64,000 nucleotides of DNA from Lasioglossum baleicum (Eukaryota; Arthropoda; Insecta; Hymenoptera; Halictidae). Made by a program: the position numbers and the translations under genes. Positions 23,413-35,863 of this stretch are shown one piece after another. A model generated the notes under the pieces. That model ran no database searches, was not told the DNA's origin, and was given only the letters and a program-made list of their open reading frames with translations. The DNA lies in NCBI RefSeq assembly GCF_051020765.1, contig NW_027469105.1, positions 558,001 through 622,000 of the forward strand. The letters run 5' to 3'. How positions within the stretch are numbered: the first letter of the stretch is position 1; every line of letters starts with the position of its first letter.

Positions 23413-24616
23413 ATATGCGTTATGCGTTTTGCGTTTTGCGTTATGCGTTATGCGTTATGCTTTATGGGTTATGCGTTATCCGTTATGGGTTATGCGTAAT
23501 GCATTATGCGTTATGCGTTATCCGTTATGGGTTATGCGTTATGCGTTATGCGATATGCGCTATGTGTTATGCGTTATGCGTTATGCGTTATCGGCTTTGC
23601 GTTATGCGTTATGGGTTATGCGTTATCTGTTATGGATTATGCGTTATGCATTATGCGTTTTGCGTTATGCGTTATGCGTTATGCGTTATCGGCTTTGCGT
23701 TATGCGTCATACGTTATGCGTTATGCGTTATGCGTTATGCGTTATCGGCTTTGCGTTATGCGTCATGCGGTATGGGTTATGCGTTAACCGTTATGGATTA
23801 TGCGTAATGCATTATGCGTTATGCGTTATGCGTTATGGGTTATGCGTTATGCGTTATGCGTTATGCGATATGCGCTATGTGTTATGCGTTATGCGTTATG
23901 CGATATGCGTTATGCGTTTTGCGTTATGCGTTATGCGTTATGCTATATGGGTTGTGCGTAATGCGTTATGCGTTATCGGCTTTGCGTTATGCGTTATGGG
24001 TTATGCGTTATCCGTTATGGATTATGCGTTATGTATTATGCGTTATGGTTAATGAGTTATGGGTTATGCGTTGTGCGTTATCCGTTATTCGTTATGCGTT
24101 ATGCGTTATGCGATATGCGTTATGCGTTTTGCGGTATGCGTTATGCGTTATGCTTTATGGGTTGTGCGTAATGCGTTATGCGTTATCGGCTTTGCGTTAT
24201 GCGTTATGGGTTATGCGTTATCCGTTATGGATTATGCGTTATGTATTAAGCGTTATGGTTAATGCGTTATGGGTTATGCGTTGTGCGTTATCCGTTATCC
24301 GTTATGCGTTATGCGTTATGCGATATGCGTTATGCGTTTTGCGTTATGCGTTATGCGTTATGCTTTATGGGTTATGCGTAATGCGTTATGCGTTATGGTT
24401 AATGCGTTATGAGTTATGCGTTGTGCATTACCCGTTATGCGTTACGCTTTATGCGTTATGCGTTATGCGCTATCGGCTTTGCGTTATGCGTCATACGTTA
24501 TGCGTTATGCGTTATCGGCTTTGCGTTATGCGTCATGCGTTATGGGTTATGCGTTATCCGTTATGGATTATGCGTAATGCATTATAAGTTATGCGTTATG
24601 CGTTTCGCGTTATGTG
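23413..24616 (+). repeat. D-A-A plus shortened B
   Basis: D section with TTATCTG, TCATACG, GTATGGG, TTAACCG; A modules with ATATGGG, TTATTCG and a GTATGCG near 24132; B lacking its TTATCGG-to-TTATGTA part, as at 17580. Ends TTATGTG 24610-24616. Confidence 0.86.
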
Positions 24617-25421
24617 TTATGCGTTATGGGTTATGCGTTATGCGTTATGCGTTATGCGTTATGCGTTATGCGTTATGCGTTATGCGTTATGCGTTATGCG
24701 TTATGCGTTATGCGTTATGCGTTATGCGTTATGCGTTATGCGTTATGCCTTATGCGTTATGCGTTATGCGTTATGCGTTATGCGTTATGCGTTATGCGTT
24801 ATGCGTTATGCGTTGTGCGTTATGCGTTATGCGTTATGCGTTATGCGTTATGCGTTATGCGTTATGCGTTATGCGATATGCGTTATGCGTTTTGCGTTTT
24901 GCGTTATGCGTTATGCGTTATGCGTTATGCGTTATGCTTTATGGGTTATGCGTAATGCGTTATCGGCTTTGCGTTATGCGTTATGCGTTATGCGTTATGC
25001 GTTATGCGTTATGCGTTATGCGTTATGCGTTATGCGTTATGCGTTATGCGTTATGCGTTATGCGTTATGCGTTATGCGTTATGCGTTATGCGTTATGCGT
25101 TATGCGTTATGCGTTATGCGTTATGCGTTATGCGTTATGCGTTATGCGTTATGCGTTATGCGTTATGCGTTATGCGTTATGCGTTATGCGTTATGCGTTA
25201 TGCGTTATGCGTTATCCGTTATTCGTTATTCGTTATGCGTTATGCGTTATGCGATATGCGTTATGCGTTTTGCGTTAAGCGTTATGCGTTATGCGTTATG
25301 CGTTATGCGTTATGCGTTATGCGTTATGCGTTATGCGTTATGCGTTATGCGTTATGCGTTATGCGTTATGCGTTATGCGTTATGCGTTATGCGTTATGCG
25401 TTATGCGTTATGCGTTATGCG
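24617..25421 (+). repeat. Run zone with two short variant clusters
   Basis: Run with TTATGCC and TTGTGCG to 24875; cluster 24876-24973 (ATATGCG, doubled TTTTGCG, TTATGCT, TAATGCG, TTATCGG, CTTTGCG); pure 24974-25211 (34 units); cluster 25212-25281 with TTATCCG, doubled TTATTCG, ATATGCG, TTTTGCG, TTAAGCG; pure 25282-25421 (20 units). Confidence 0.92.
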
Positions 25422-26435
25422 TTATCGGCTTTGCGTTATGCGTCATACGTTATGCGTTATGCGTTATGCGTTATGCGTTATGCGTTATCGGCTTTGCGTT
25501 ATGCGTCATGCGGTACGGGTTATGCGTTATCCGTTATGGATTATGCGTAATGCATTATGCGTTATGCGTTATCCGTTATGGGTTATGCGTTATGCGTTAT
25601 GCGATATGCGATATGCGTTATGCGTTTTGCGTTATGCGTTATGCGTTATGCTTTATGGGTTGTGCGTAATGCGTTATGCGTTATCGGCTTTGCGTTATGC
25701 GTTATGGGTTATGCGTTATCCGTTATGGATTATGCGTTATGTATTATGCGTTATGGTTAATGAGTTATGGGTTATGCGTTGTGCGTTATCCGTTATCCGT
25801 TATGCGTTATGCGTTATGCGATATGCGCTATGTGTTATGCGTTATGCGTTATGCGTTATCGGCTTTGCGTTATGCGTTATGGGTTATGCGTTATCCGTTA
25901 TGGATTATGCGTTATGTATTATGCGTTATGGTTAATGCGTTATGGGTTATGCGTTGTGCGTTATCCGTTATGCGTTATGCGTTATGCGTTATGCGTTATG
26001 CGATATGCGTTATGCGTTTTGCGTTATGCGTTATGCGTTATGCTTTATGGGTTGTGCGTAATGCGTTATGCGTTATCGGCTTTGCGTTATGCGTTATGGG
26101 TTATGCGTTATCCGTTATGGATTATGCGTTATGTATTATGCGTTATGGTTAATGAGTTATGGGTTATGCGTTGTGCGTTATCCGTTATCCGTTATGCCTT
26201 ATGCGTTATGCGATATGCGTTATGCGTTTTGCGTTATGCGTTATGCGTTATGCTTTATGGGTTGTGCGTAATGCGTTATGCGTTATCGGCTTTGCGTTAT
26301 GCGTTATGGGTTATGCGTTATCCGTTATGGATTATGCGTTATGTATTAAGCGTTATGGTTAATGCGTTATGGGTTATGCGTTGTGCGTTATCCGTTATCC
26401 GTTATGCGTTATGCGTTATGCGATATGCGTTATGC
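25422..26435 (+). repeat. D (GTACGGG) - A - A block, second long-range duplicate
   Basis: TTATCGG 25422, TCATACG, GTACGGG near 25513, TAATGCA, doubled ATATGCG near 25602, then A modules matching 18718-19313 at an offset of 6839 bp. A TTATGCC near 26194 is private to this copy. Confidence 0.87.
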
Positions 26436-26445
26436 TTTTTTTTTT
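26436..26445 (+). other. T10 tract, the only break in 7-bp register
   Basis: Ten consecutive T where homologous copies carry a TTTTGCG unit preceded by G. The tract adds 5 bp to the local unit, and two TTATGCG units normally present between TTTTGCG and TTATGCT are missing here. The net effect is 9 bp less than homologous copies and a permanent shift of register from 5 to 3 modulo 7. It could be a real homopolymer expansion, a junction, or a sequencing or assembly error. Confidence 0.9.
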
Positions 26446-26945
26446 GCGTTATGCGTTATGCTTTATGGGTTATGCGTAATGCGTTATGCGTTATCGGCTT
26501 TGCGTTATGCGTTATCCGTTATGGATTATGCGTTATGTATTATGCGTTATGGTTAATGCGTTATGAGTTATGCGTTGTGCGTTACCCGTTATGCGTTACG
26601 CTTTATGCGTTATGCGTTATGCGCTATCGGCTTTGCGTTATGCGTCATACGTTATGCGTTATGCGTTATGCGTTATGCGTTATCGGCTTTGCGTTATGCG
26701 TCATGCGGTATGGGTTATGCGTTAACCGTTATGGATTATGCGTAATGCATTATGCGTTATGCGTTATGCGTTATGGGTTATGCGTTATGCGTTATGCGTT
26801 ATGCGATATGCGCTATGTGTTATGCGTTATGCGTCATGCGTTATGGGTTATGCGTTATCCGTTATGGATTATGCGTGATGCATTATGCGTTATGCGTTAT
26901 GCGTTTTGCGTTATGTGTTATGCGTTATGGGTTATGCGTCATGCG
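26446..26945 (+). repeat. B fragment joined to D with TGATGCA
   Basis: After the T10 tract: TTATGCT 26456, the B order to TCATACG, then D units GTATGGG, TTAACCG, TAATGCA, CTATGTG, TGATGCA near 26875, TTTTGCG, TTATGTG, and TCATGCG at 26939-26945. Same order as 21320-21690. Confidence 0.86.
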
Positions 26946-27596
26946 TTATGCGTTATGCGTTATGCGTTATGCGTTATGCGTTATGCGTTATGCGTTATGC
27001 GTTATGCGTTATGCGTTATGCGTTATGCGTTATGCGTTATGCGTTATGCGTTATGCGTTATGCGTTATGCGTTATGCGTTATGCGTTATGCGTTATGCGT
27101 TATGCGTTATGCGTTATGCGTTATGCGTTATGCGTTATGCGTTATGCGTTATGCGTTATGCGTTATGCGTTATGCGTTATGCGTTATGCGTTATGCGTTA
27201 TGCGTTATGCGTTATGCGTTATGCGTTATGCGTTATGCGTTATGCGTTATGCGTTATGCGTTATGCGTTATGCGTTATGCGTTATGCGTTATGCGTTATG
27301 CGTTATGCGTTATGCGTTATGGGTTATGCGTCATGCGTCATGCGTTATGCGTTATGCGTTATGCGTTATGCGTTATGCGTTATGCGTTATGCGTTATGCG
27401 TTATGCGTTATGCGTTATGCGTTATGCGTTATGCGTTATGCGTTATGCGTTATGCGTTATGCGTTATGCGTTATGCGTTATGCGTTATGCGTTATGCGTT
27501 ATGCGTTATGCGTTATGCGTTATGCGTTATGCGTTATGCGTTATGCGTTATGCGTTATGCGTTATGCGTTATGCGTTATGCGTTATGCGTTATGCG
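26946..27596 (+). repeat. Pure runs of 53 and 36 units
   Basis: 26946-27316 and 27345-27596 are perfect TTATGCG. They are separated by TTATGGG (27317), one TTATGCG and two adjacent TCATGCG (27331, 27338). Confidence 0.95.
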
Positions 27597-29598
27597 TTGT
27601 GCGTTATCCGTTATCCGTTATGCGTTATGCGTTATGCGATATGCGTTATGCGTTTTGCGTTATGCGTTATGCGTTATGCGATATGCGTTATGCGTTTTGC
27701 GTTATGCGTTATGCGTTATGCTTTATGGGTTATGCGTAATGCGTTATGCGTTATCCGTTATGGATTATGCGTTATGTATTATGCGTTATGGTTAATGCGT
27801 TATGAGTTATGCGTTGTGCATTACCCGTTATGCGTTACGCTTTATGCGTTATGCGTTATGCGCTATCGGCTTTGCGTTATGCGTCATACGTCATGCGTTA
27901 TGCGTTATCGGCTTTGCGTTATGCGTCATGCGTTATGGGTTATGCGTTATCCGTTATGGATTATGCGTAATGCATTATAAGTTATGCGTTATGCGTTTCG
28001 CGTTATGTGTTATGCGTTATGCGATATGCGCTATGTGTTATGCGTTATGCGTCATGCGTTATGGGTTATGCGTTATCCGTTATGGATTATGCGTGATGCA
28101 TTATGCGTTATGCGTTATGCGTTTTGCGTTATGTGTTATGCGTTATGGGTTATGCGTTATGCGTTATGCGTTATGCGTTATGCGTTATGCGTTATGCGTT
28201 ATGCGTTATGCGTTATGCGTTATGCGTTATGCGTTATGCGTTATGCGTTATGCGTTATGCGTTATGCGTTATGCGTTATGCGTTATGCGTTATGCGTTAT
28301 GCGTGATGCGTTATGCGTTATGCGTTATGCGTTATGCGTTATGCGTTATGCGTTATGCGTTGTGCGTTATCCGTTATCCGTTATGCGTTATGCGTTATGC
28401 GATATGCGTTATGCGTTTTGCGTTATGCGTTATGCGTTATGCGATATGCGTTATGCGTTTTGCGTTATGCGTTATGCGTTATGCTTTATGGGTTATGCGT
28501 AATGCGTTATGCGTTATCGGCTTTGCGTTATGCGTTATCCGTTATGGATTATGCGTTATGTATTATGCGTTATGGTTAATGCGTTATGAGTTATGCGTTG
28601 TGCATTACCCGTTATGCGTTACGCTTTATGCGTTATGCGTTATGCGCTATCGGCTTTGCGTTATGCGTCATACGTTATGCGTTATGCGTTATCGGCTTTG
28701 CGTTATGCGTCATGCGTTATGGGTTATGCGTTATCCGTTATGGATTATGCGTGATGCATTATGCGTTATGCGTTATGCGTTTTGCGTTATGTGTTATGCG
28801 TTATGGGTTATGCGTTATGCGTTATGCGTTATGCGTTATGCGTTATGCGTTATGCGTTATGCGTTATGCGTTATGCGTTATGCGTTATGCGTTTCGCGTT
28901 ATGTGTTATGCGTTATGCGATATGCGCTATGTGTTATGCGTTATGCGTCATGCGTTATGGGTTATGCGTTATCCGTTATGGATTATGCGTGATGCATTAT
29001 GCGTTATGCGTTATGCGTTTTGCGTTATGGGTTATGCGTTATGCGTTATGCGTTATGCGTTATGCGTTATGCGTTATGCGTTATGCGTTATGCGTTATGC
29101 GTTATGCGTTATGCGTTATGCGTTATGCGTTATGCGTTATGCGTTATGCGTTATGCGTTATGCGTTATGCGTTATGCGTTATGCGTGATGCGTTATGCGT
29201 TATGCGTTATGCGTTATGCGTTATGCGTTATGCGTTATGCGTTGTGCGTTATCCGTTATCCGTTATGCGTTATGCGTTATGCGATATGCGTTATGCGTTT
29301 TGCGTTATGCGTTATGCGTTATGCGATATGCGTTATGCGTTTTGCGTTATGCGTTATGCGTTATGCTTTATGGGTTATGCGTAATGCGTTATGCGTTATC
29401 GGCTTTGCGTTATGCGTTATCCGTTATGGATTATGCGTTATGTATTATGCGTTATGGTTAATGCGTTATGAGTTATGCGTTGTGCATTACCCGTTATGCG
29501 TTACGCTTTATGCGTTATGCGTTATGCGCTATCGGCTTTGCGTTATGCGTCATACGTTATGCGTTATGCGTTATCGGCTTTGCGTTATGCGTCATACG
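27597..29598 (+). repeat. Three tandem higher-order repeats of about 784-882 bp
   Basis: TTGTGCG, two TTATCCG, a doubled ATATGCG/TTTTGCG section and a B module recur with TTATGAG at about 27800, 28584 and 29466. The first two B ends are fused to CTATGTG, TCATGCG and TGATGCA (near 28094, 28752, 28990). TGATGCG occurs near 28304 and 29184. The last copy stops after two TCATACG and opens into a run at 29599. Confidence 0.86.
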
Positions 29599-30795
29599 TT
29601 ATGCGTTATGCGTTATGCGTTATGCGTTATGCGTTATGCGTTATGCGTTATGCGTTATGCGTTATGCGTTATGCGTTATGCGTTATGCGTTATGCGTTAT
29701 GCGTTATGCGTTATGCGTTATGCGTTATGCGTTATGCGTTATGCGTTATGCGTTATGCGTTATGCGTTATGCGTTATGCGTGATGCGTTATGCCTTATGC
29801 GTTATGCGTTATGCGTTATGCGTTATGCGTTATGCGTTATGCGTTATGCGTTATGCGTTATGCCTTATGCGTTATGCGTTATGCGTTATGCGTTATGCGT
29901 TGTGCGTTATGCGTTATGCGTTATGCGTTATGCGTTATGCGTTATGCGTTATGCGATATGCGTTATGCGTTTTGCGTTTTGCGTTATGCGTTATGCGTTA
30001 TGCGTTATGCGTTATGCGTTATGCGTTATGCGTTATGCGTTATGCGTTATGCGTTATGCGTTATGCGTTATGCGTTATGCGTTATCGGCTTTGCGTTATG
30101 CGTCATACGTTATGCGTTATGCGTTATGCGTTATGCGTTATCGGCTTTGCGTTATGCGTCATGCGGTACGGGTTATGCGTTATCCGTTATGGATTATGCG
30201 TAATGCATTATGCGTTATGCGTTATCCGTTATGCGTTATGCGTTATGCGTTATGCGTTATGCGTTATGCGTTATGCGTTATGCGTTATGCGTTATGCGTT
30301 ATGCGTTATGCGTTATGCGTTATGCGTTATGCGTTATGCGTTATGCGTTATGCGTTATGCGTTATGCGTTATGCGTTATGCGTTATGCGTTATGCGTTAT
30401 GCGTTATGCGTTATGCGTTATGCGTTATGCGTTATGCGTTATGCGTTATGCGTTATGCGTTATGCGTTATGCGTTATGCGTTATGCGTTATGCGTTATGC
30501 GTTATGCGTTATGCGTTATGCGTTATGCGTTATGCGTTATGCGTTATGCGTTATGCGTTATGCGTTATGCGTTATGCGTTATGCGTTATGCGTTATGCGT
30601 TATGCGTTATGCGTTATGCGTTATGCGTTATGCGTTATGCGTTATGCGTTATGCGTTATGCGTTATGCCTTATGCGTTATGCGTTATGCGTTATGCGTTA
30701 TGCGTTATGCGTTATGCGTTATGCGTTGTGCGTTATGCGTTATGCGTTATGCGTTATGCGTTATGCGTTATGCGTTATGCGTTATGCGTTATGCG
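29599..30795 (+). repeat. Run zone with D (GTACGGG) cluster; 62-unit pure run
   Basis: 26 pure units, TGATGCG 29781, TTATGCC 29788 and a second TTATGCC, TTGTGCG, ATATGCG with doubled TTTTGCG near 29954-29975, then a D cluster with TCATACG, GTACGGG, TAATGCA to TTATCCG at 30222. 30229-30662 is 62 pure units; TTATGCC 30663 and TTGTGCG 30726 precede the next C module. Confidence 0.9.
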
Positions 30796-30963
30796 TTATG
30801 CTTTATGGGTTATGCGTAATGCGTTATCGGCTTTGCGTTATGCGTTATGGGTTATGCGTTATCCGTTATGGATTATGCGTTATGTATTATGCGTTATGGG
30901 TTATGCGTTGAGCGTTATCCGTTATGGGTTATGCGTTATGCGTTATGCGATATGCGCTATGTG
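30796..30963 (+). repeat. C module, 168 bp
   Basis: Reference copy. Offsets: TTATGCT 0, TTATGGG +7, TAATGCG +21, TTATCGG +28, CTTTGCG +35, TTATGGG +49, TTATCCG +63, TTATGGA +70, TTATGTA +84, TTATGGG +98, TTGAGCG +112, TTATCCG +119, TTATGGG +126, ATATGCG +154, CTATGTG +161; the rest is TTATGCG. The TGA in TTGAGCG and the TAA in TAATGCG each close one frame. Confidence 0.93.
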
Positions 30964-31572
30964 TTATGCGTTATGCGTTATGCGTTATGCGTTATGCGTT
31001 ATGCGTTATGCGTTATGCGTTATGCGTTATGCGTTATGCGTTATGCGTTATGCGTTATGCGTTATGCGTTATGCGTTATGCGTTATGCGTTATGCGTTAT
31101 GCGTTATGCGTTATGCGTTATGCGTTATGCGTTATGCGTTATGCGTTATGCGTTATGCGTTATGCGTTATGCGTTATGCGTTATGCGTTATGCGTTATGG
31201 GTTATGCGTCATGCGTTATGCGTTATGCGTTATCGGCTTTGCGTTATGCGTTATCCGTTATGGATTATGCGTTATGTATTATGCGTTATGTATTATGCGT
31301 TATGGTTAATGCGTTATGAGTTATGCGTTGTGCATTACCCGTTATGGGTTATGCGTTATGCGTTATGCGATATGCGCTATGTGTTATGCGTTATGCGTTA
31401 TGCGTTATGCGTTATGCGTTATGCGTTATGCGTTATGCGTTATGCGTTATGCGTTATGCGTTATGCGTTATGCGTTATGCGTTATGCGTTATGCGTTATG
31501 CGTTATGCGTTATGCGTTATGCGTTATGCGTTATGCGTTATGCGTTATGCGTTATGCGTTATGCGTTATGCG
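30964..31572 (+). repeat. Tandem 378-bp unit: run plus truncated B-C hybrid
   Basis: Pure 30964-31194 (33 units); truncated B from TTATGGG 31195 through TCATGCG, a doubled TTATGTA and TTACCCG, switching directly to the C ending with CTATGTG at 31377-31383; pure 31384-31572 (27 units). The doubled TTATGTA recurs 378 bp downstream, so the two B starts are sister copies. Confidence 0.88.
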
Positions 31573-32063
31573 TTATGGGTTATGCGTCATGCGTTATGCG
31601 TTATGCGTTATCGGCTTTGCGTTATGCGTTATCCGTTATGGATTATGCGTTATGTATTATGCGTTATGTATTATGCGTTATGGTTAATGCGTTATGAGTT
31701 ATGCGTTGTGCATTACCCGTTATGCGTTACGCTTTATGCGTTATGCGTTATGCGCTATCGGCTTTGCGTTATGCGTCATACGTTATGCGTTATGCGTTAT
31801 CGGCTTTGCGTTATGCGTCATGCGTTATGGGTTATGCGTTATCCGTTATGGATTATGCGTAATGCATTTCGCGTTATGTGTTATGCGTTATGGGTTATGC
31901 GTTATGCGTTATGCGTTATGCGTTATGCGTTATGCGTTATGCGTTATGCGTTATGCGTTATGCGTTATGCGTTATGCGTTATGCGTTATGCGTTATGCGT
32001 TATGCGTTATGCGTTATGCCTTATGCGTTATGCGTTATGCGTTATGCGTTATGCGTTATGCGT
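31573..32063 (+). repeat. B module (322 bp) and following run
   Basis: B 31573-31894 has a doubled TTATGTA and lacks TTATAAG plus two units before TTTCGCG (TAATGCA is directly followed by TTTCGCG near 31867). A run with one TTATGCC near 32014 follows. Confidence 0.9.
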
Positions 32064-32356
32064 TATCGGCTTTGCGTTATGCGTTATCCGTTATGGATTA
32101 TGCGTTATGTATTATGCGTTATGGTTAATGCGTTATGAGTTATGCGTTGTGCATTACCCGTTATGCGTTACGCTTTATGCGTTATGCGTTATGCGCTATC
32201 GGCTTTGCGTTATGCGTCATACGTTATGCGTTATGCGTTATCGGCTTTGCGTTATGCGTCATGCGTTATGGGTTATGCGTTATCCGTTATGGATTATGCG
32301 TAATGCATTATAAGTTATGCGTTATGCGTTTCGCGTTATGTGTTATGCGTTATGGG
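32063..32356 (+). repeat. B module lacking its first 35 bp
   Basis: Begins at TTATCGG (offset +35 of the full module) straight out of a run and is otherwise complete through TTATGGG at 32350-32356 (294 bp). Confidence 0.9.
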
Positions 32357-32951
32357 TTATGCGTTATGCGTTATGCGTTATGCGTTATGCGTTATGCGTT
32401 ATGCGTTATGCGTTATGCGTTATGCGTTATGCGTTATGCGTTATGCGTTATGCGTTATGCGTTATGCGTTATGCGTTATGCGTTATGCCTTATGCGTTAT
32501 GCGTTATGCGTTATGCGTTATGCGTTATGCGTTATGCGTTATGCGTTATGCGTTATGCGTTATGCGTTATGCGTTATGCGTTATGCGTTATGCGTTATGC
32601 GTTATGCGTTATGCGTTATGCGTTATGCGTTATGCGTTATGCGTTATGCGTTATGCGTTATGCGTTATGCGTTATGCGTTATGCGTTATGCGTTATGCGT
32701 TATGCGTTATGCGTTATGCGTTATGCGTTATGCGTTATGCGTTATGCGTTATGCGTTATGCGTTATGCGTTATGCGTTATGCGTTATGCGTTATGCGTTA
32801 TGCGTTATGCGTTATGCGTTATGCGTTATGCGTTATGCGTTATGCGTTATGCGTTATGCGTTATGCGTTATGCGTTATGCGTTATGCGTTATGCGTTATG
32901 CGTTATGCGTTATGCGTTATGCGTTATGCGTTATGCGTTATGCGTTATGCG
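32357..32951 (+). repeat. Pure runs of 18 and 66 units around TTATGCC
   Basis: 32357-32482 and 32490-32951 are perfect; TTATGCC at 32483-32489 is the standard landmark after a B module. Confidence 0.96.
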
Positions 32952-33280
32952 TTATGGGTTATGCGTCATGCGTTATGCGTTATGCGTTATCGGCTTTGCG
33001 TTATGCGTTATCCGTTATGGATTATGCGTTATGTATTATGCGTTATGGTTAATGCGTTATGAGTTATGCGTTGTGCATTACCCGTTATGCGTTACGCTTT
33101 ATGCGTTATGCGTTATGCGCTATCGGCTTTGCGTTATGCGTCATACGTTATGCGTTATGCGTTATCGGCTTTGCGTTATGCGTCATGCGTTATGGGTTAT
33201 GCGTTATCCGTTATGGATTATGCGTAATGCATTATAAGTTATGCGTTATGCGTTTCGCGTTATGTGTTATGCGTTATGGG
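32952..33280 (+). repeat. B module, 329 bp (reference copy)
   Basis: Offsets: TTATGGG 0, TCATGCG +14, TTATCGG +35, CTTTGCG +42, TTATCCG +56, TTATGGA +63, TTATGTA +77, TTATGGT +91, TAATGCG +98, TTATGAG +105, TTGTGCA +119, TTACCCG +126, TTACGCT +140, CTATCGG +168, TCATACG +189, TTATCGG +210, TCATGCG +231, TTATGGG +238, TTATCCG +252, TAATGCA +273, TTATAAG +280, TTTCGCG +301, TTATGTG +308, TTATGGG +322. Full-length copies of the same size occur at 35031, 38104, 39406, 41814, 45713 and 49745. Confidence 0.94.
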
Positions 33281-35030
33281 TTATGCGTTATGCGTTATGC
33301 GTTATGCGTTATGCGTTATGCGTTATGCGTTATGCGTTATGCGTTATGCGTTATGCGTTATGCGTTATGCGTTATGCGTTATGCGTTATGCGTTATGCGT
33401 TATGCCTTATGCGTTATGCGTTATGCGTTATGCGTTATGCGTTATGCGTTATGCGTTATGCGTTATGCGTTATGCGTTATGCGTTATGCGTTATGCGTTA
33501 TGCGTTATGCGTTATGCGTTATGCGTTATGCGTTATGCGTTATGCGTTATGCGTTATGCGTTATGCGTTATGCGTTATGCGTTATGCGTTATGCGTTATG
33601 CGTTATGCGTTATGCGTTATGCGTTATGCGTTATGCGTTATGCGTTATGCGTTATGGGTTATGCGTCATGCGTTATGCGTTATGCGTTATGCGTTATGCG
33701 TTATGCGTTATGCGTTATGCGTTATGCGTTATGCGTTATGCGTTATGCGTTATGCGTTATGCGTTATGCGTTATCGGCTTTGCGTTATGCGTCATACGTT
33801 ATGCGTTATGCGTTATGCGTTATGCGTTATGCGTTATGCGTTATGCGTTATGCGTTATGCGTTATGCGTTATGCGTTATGCGTTATGCGTTATGCGTTAT
33901 GCGTTATGCGTTATGCGTTATGCGTTATGCGTTATGCGTTATGCGTTATGCGTTATGCGTTATGCCTTATGCGTTATGCGTTATGCGTTATGCGTTATGC
34001 GTTATGGGTTATGCGTCATGCGTTATGCGTTATGCGTTATGCGTTATGCGTTATGCGTTATGCGTTATGCGTTATGCGTTATGCGTTATGCGTTATCGGC
34101 TTTGCGTTATGCGTCATACGTTATGCGTTATGCGTTATGCGTTATGCGTTATGCGTTATGCGTTATGCGTTATGCGTTATGCGTTATGCGTTATGCGTTA
34201 TGCGTTATGCGTTATGCGTTATGCGTTATGCGTTATGCGTTATGCGTTATGCGTTATGCGTTATGCGTTATGCGTTATGCGTTATGCGTTATGCGTTATG
34301 CGTTATGCGTTATGCGTTATGCGTTATGCGTTATGCGTTATGCGTTATGCGTTATGCGTTATGCGTTATGCGTTATGCGTTATGCGTTATGCCTTATGCG
34401 TTATGCGTTATGCGTTATGCGTTATGCGTTATGCGTTATGCGTTATGCGTTATGCGTTATGCGTTATGCGTTATGCGTTATGCGTTATGCGTTATGCGTT
34501 ATGCGTTATGCGTTATGCGTTATGCGTTATGCGTTATGCGTTATGCGTTATGCGTTATGCGTTATGCGTTATGCGTTATGCGTTATGCGTTATGCGTTAT
34601 GCGTTATGCGTTATGCGTTATGCGTTATGCGTTATGCGTTATGCGTTATGCGTTATGCGTTATGCGTTATGCGTTATGCGTTATGCGTTATGCGTTATGC
34701 GTTATGCGTTATGCGTTATGCGTTATGCGTTATGCGTTATGCGTTATGCGTTATGCGTTATGCGTTATGCGTTATGCGTTATGCGTTATGCGTTATGCGT
34801 TATGCGTTATGCGTTATGCGTTATGCGTTATGCGTTATGCGTTATGCGTTATGCGTTATGCGTTATGCGTTATGCGTTATGCGTTATGCGTTATGCGTTA
34901 TGCGTTATGCGTTATGCGTTATGCGTTATGCGTTATGCGTTATGCGTTATGCGTTATGCGTTATGCGTTATGCGTTATGCGTTATGCGTTATGCGTTATG
35001 CGTTATGCGTTATGCGTTATGCGTTATGCG
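33281..35030 (+). repeat. Homogeneous zone, runs up to 91 units
   Basis: Perfect runs of 17, 35, 14, 23, 10, 38 and 91 units (34394-35030). Separators are TTATGCC (33400, 33960, 34387), a TTATGGG/TCATGCG pair (33652, 34002) and a TTATCGG/CTTTGCG/TCATACG group (33771, 34093). Each separator is a small piece of B order, as if B modules had been trimmed to remnants. Confidence 0.94.
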
Positions 35031-35359
35031 TTATGGGTTATGCGTCATGCGTTATGCGTTATGCGTTATCGGCTTTGCGTTATGCGTTATCCGTTATGGA
35101 TTATGCGTTATGTATTATGCGTTATGGTTAATGCGTTATGAGTTATGCGTTGTGCATTACCCGTTATGCGTTACGCTTTATGCGTTATGCGTTATGCGCT
35201 ATCGGCTTTGCGTTATGCGTCATACGTTATGCGTTATGCGTTATCGGCTTTGCGTTATGCGTCATGCGTTATGGGTTATGCGTTATCCGTTATGGATTAT
35301 GCGTAATGCATTATAAGTTATGCGTTATGCGTTTCGCGTTATGTGTTATGCGTTATGGG
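35031..35359 (+). repeat. B module, 329 bp
   Basis: Full-length copy with the same unit order as 32952-33280. Confidence 0.94.
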
Positions 35360-35695
35360 TTATGCGTTATGCGTTATGCGTTATGCGTTATGCGTTATGC
35401 GTTATGCGTTATGCGTTATGCGTTATGCGTTATGCGTTATGCGTTATGCGTTATGCGATATGCGTTATGCGTTATGCGTTATGCGTTATGCGTTATGCGT
35501 TATGCGTTATGCGTTATGCGTTATGCGTTATGCGTTATGCGTTATGCGTTATGCGTTATGCGTTATGCGTTATGCCTTATGCGTTATGCGTTATGCGTTA
35601 TGCGTTATGCGTTATGCGTTATGCGTTATGCGTTATGCGTTGTGCGTTGTGCGTTATGCGTTATGCGTTATGCGTTATGCGTTATGCGTTATGCG
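35360..35695 (+). repeat. Run with ATATGCG, TTATGCC and doubled TTGTGCG
   Basis: Isolated ATATGCG at 35458, TTATGCC at 35570 and two adjacent TTGTGCG (35640, 35647) in pure TTATGCG. The doubled TTGTGCG is unique in this landmark position. Confidence 0.93.
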
Positions 35696-35863
35696 TTATG
35701 CTTTATGGGTTATGCGTAATGCGTTATCGGCTTTGCGTTATGCGTTATGGGTTATGCGTTATCCGTTATGGATTATGCGTTATGTATTATGCGTTATGGG
35801 TTATGCGTTGAGCGTTATCCGTTATGGGTTATGCGTTATGCGTTATGCGATATGCGCTATGTG
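35696..35863 (+). repeat. C module, 168 bp
   Basis: Same unit order and length as 30796-30963. Confidence 0.93.

Noticed and set aside
26436..26445. T10 tract as a transcription terminator or polymerase III stop
   Set aside because: No upstream hairpin or tRNA-like or 5S-like promoter boxes; the context is ordinary satellite. It is better explained as a local expansion or sequence error.
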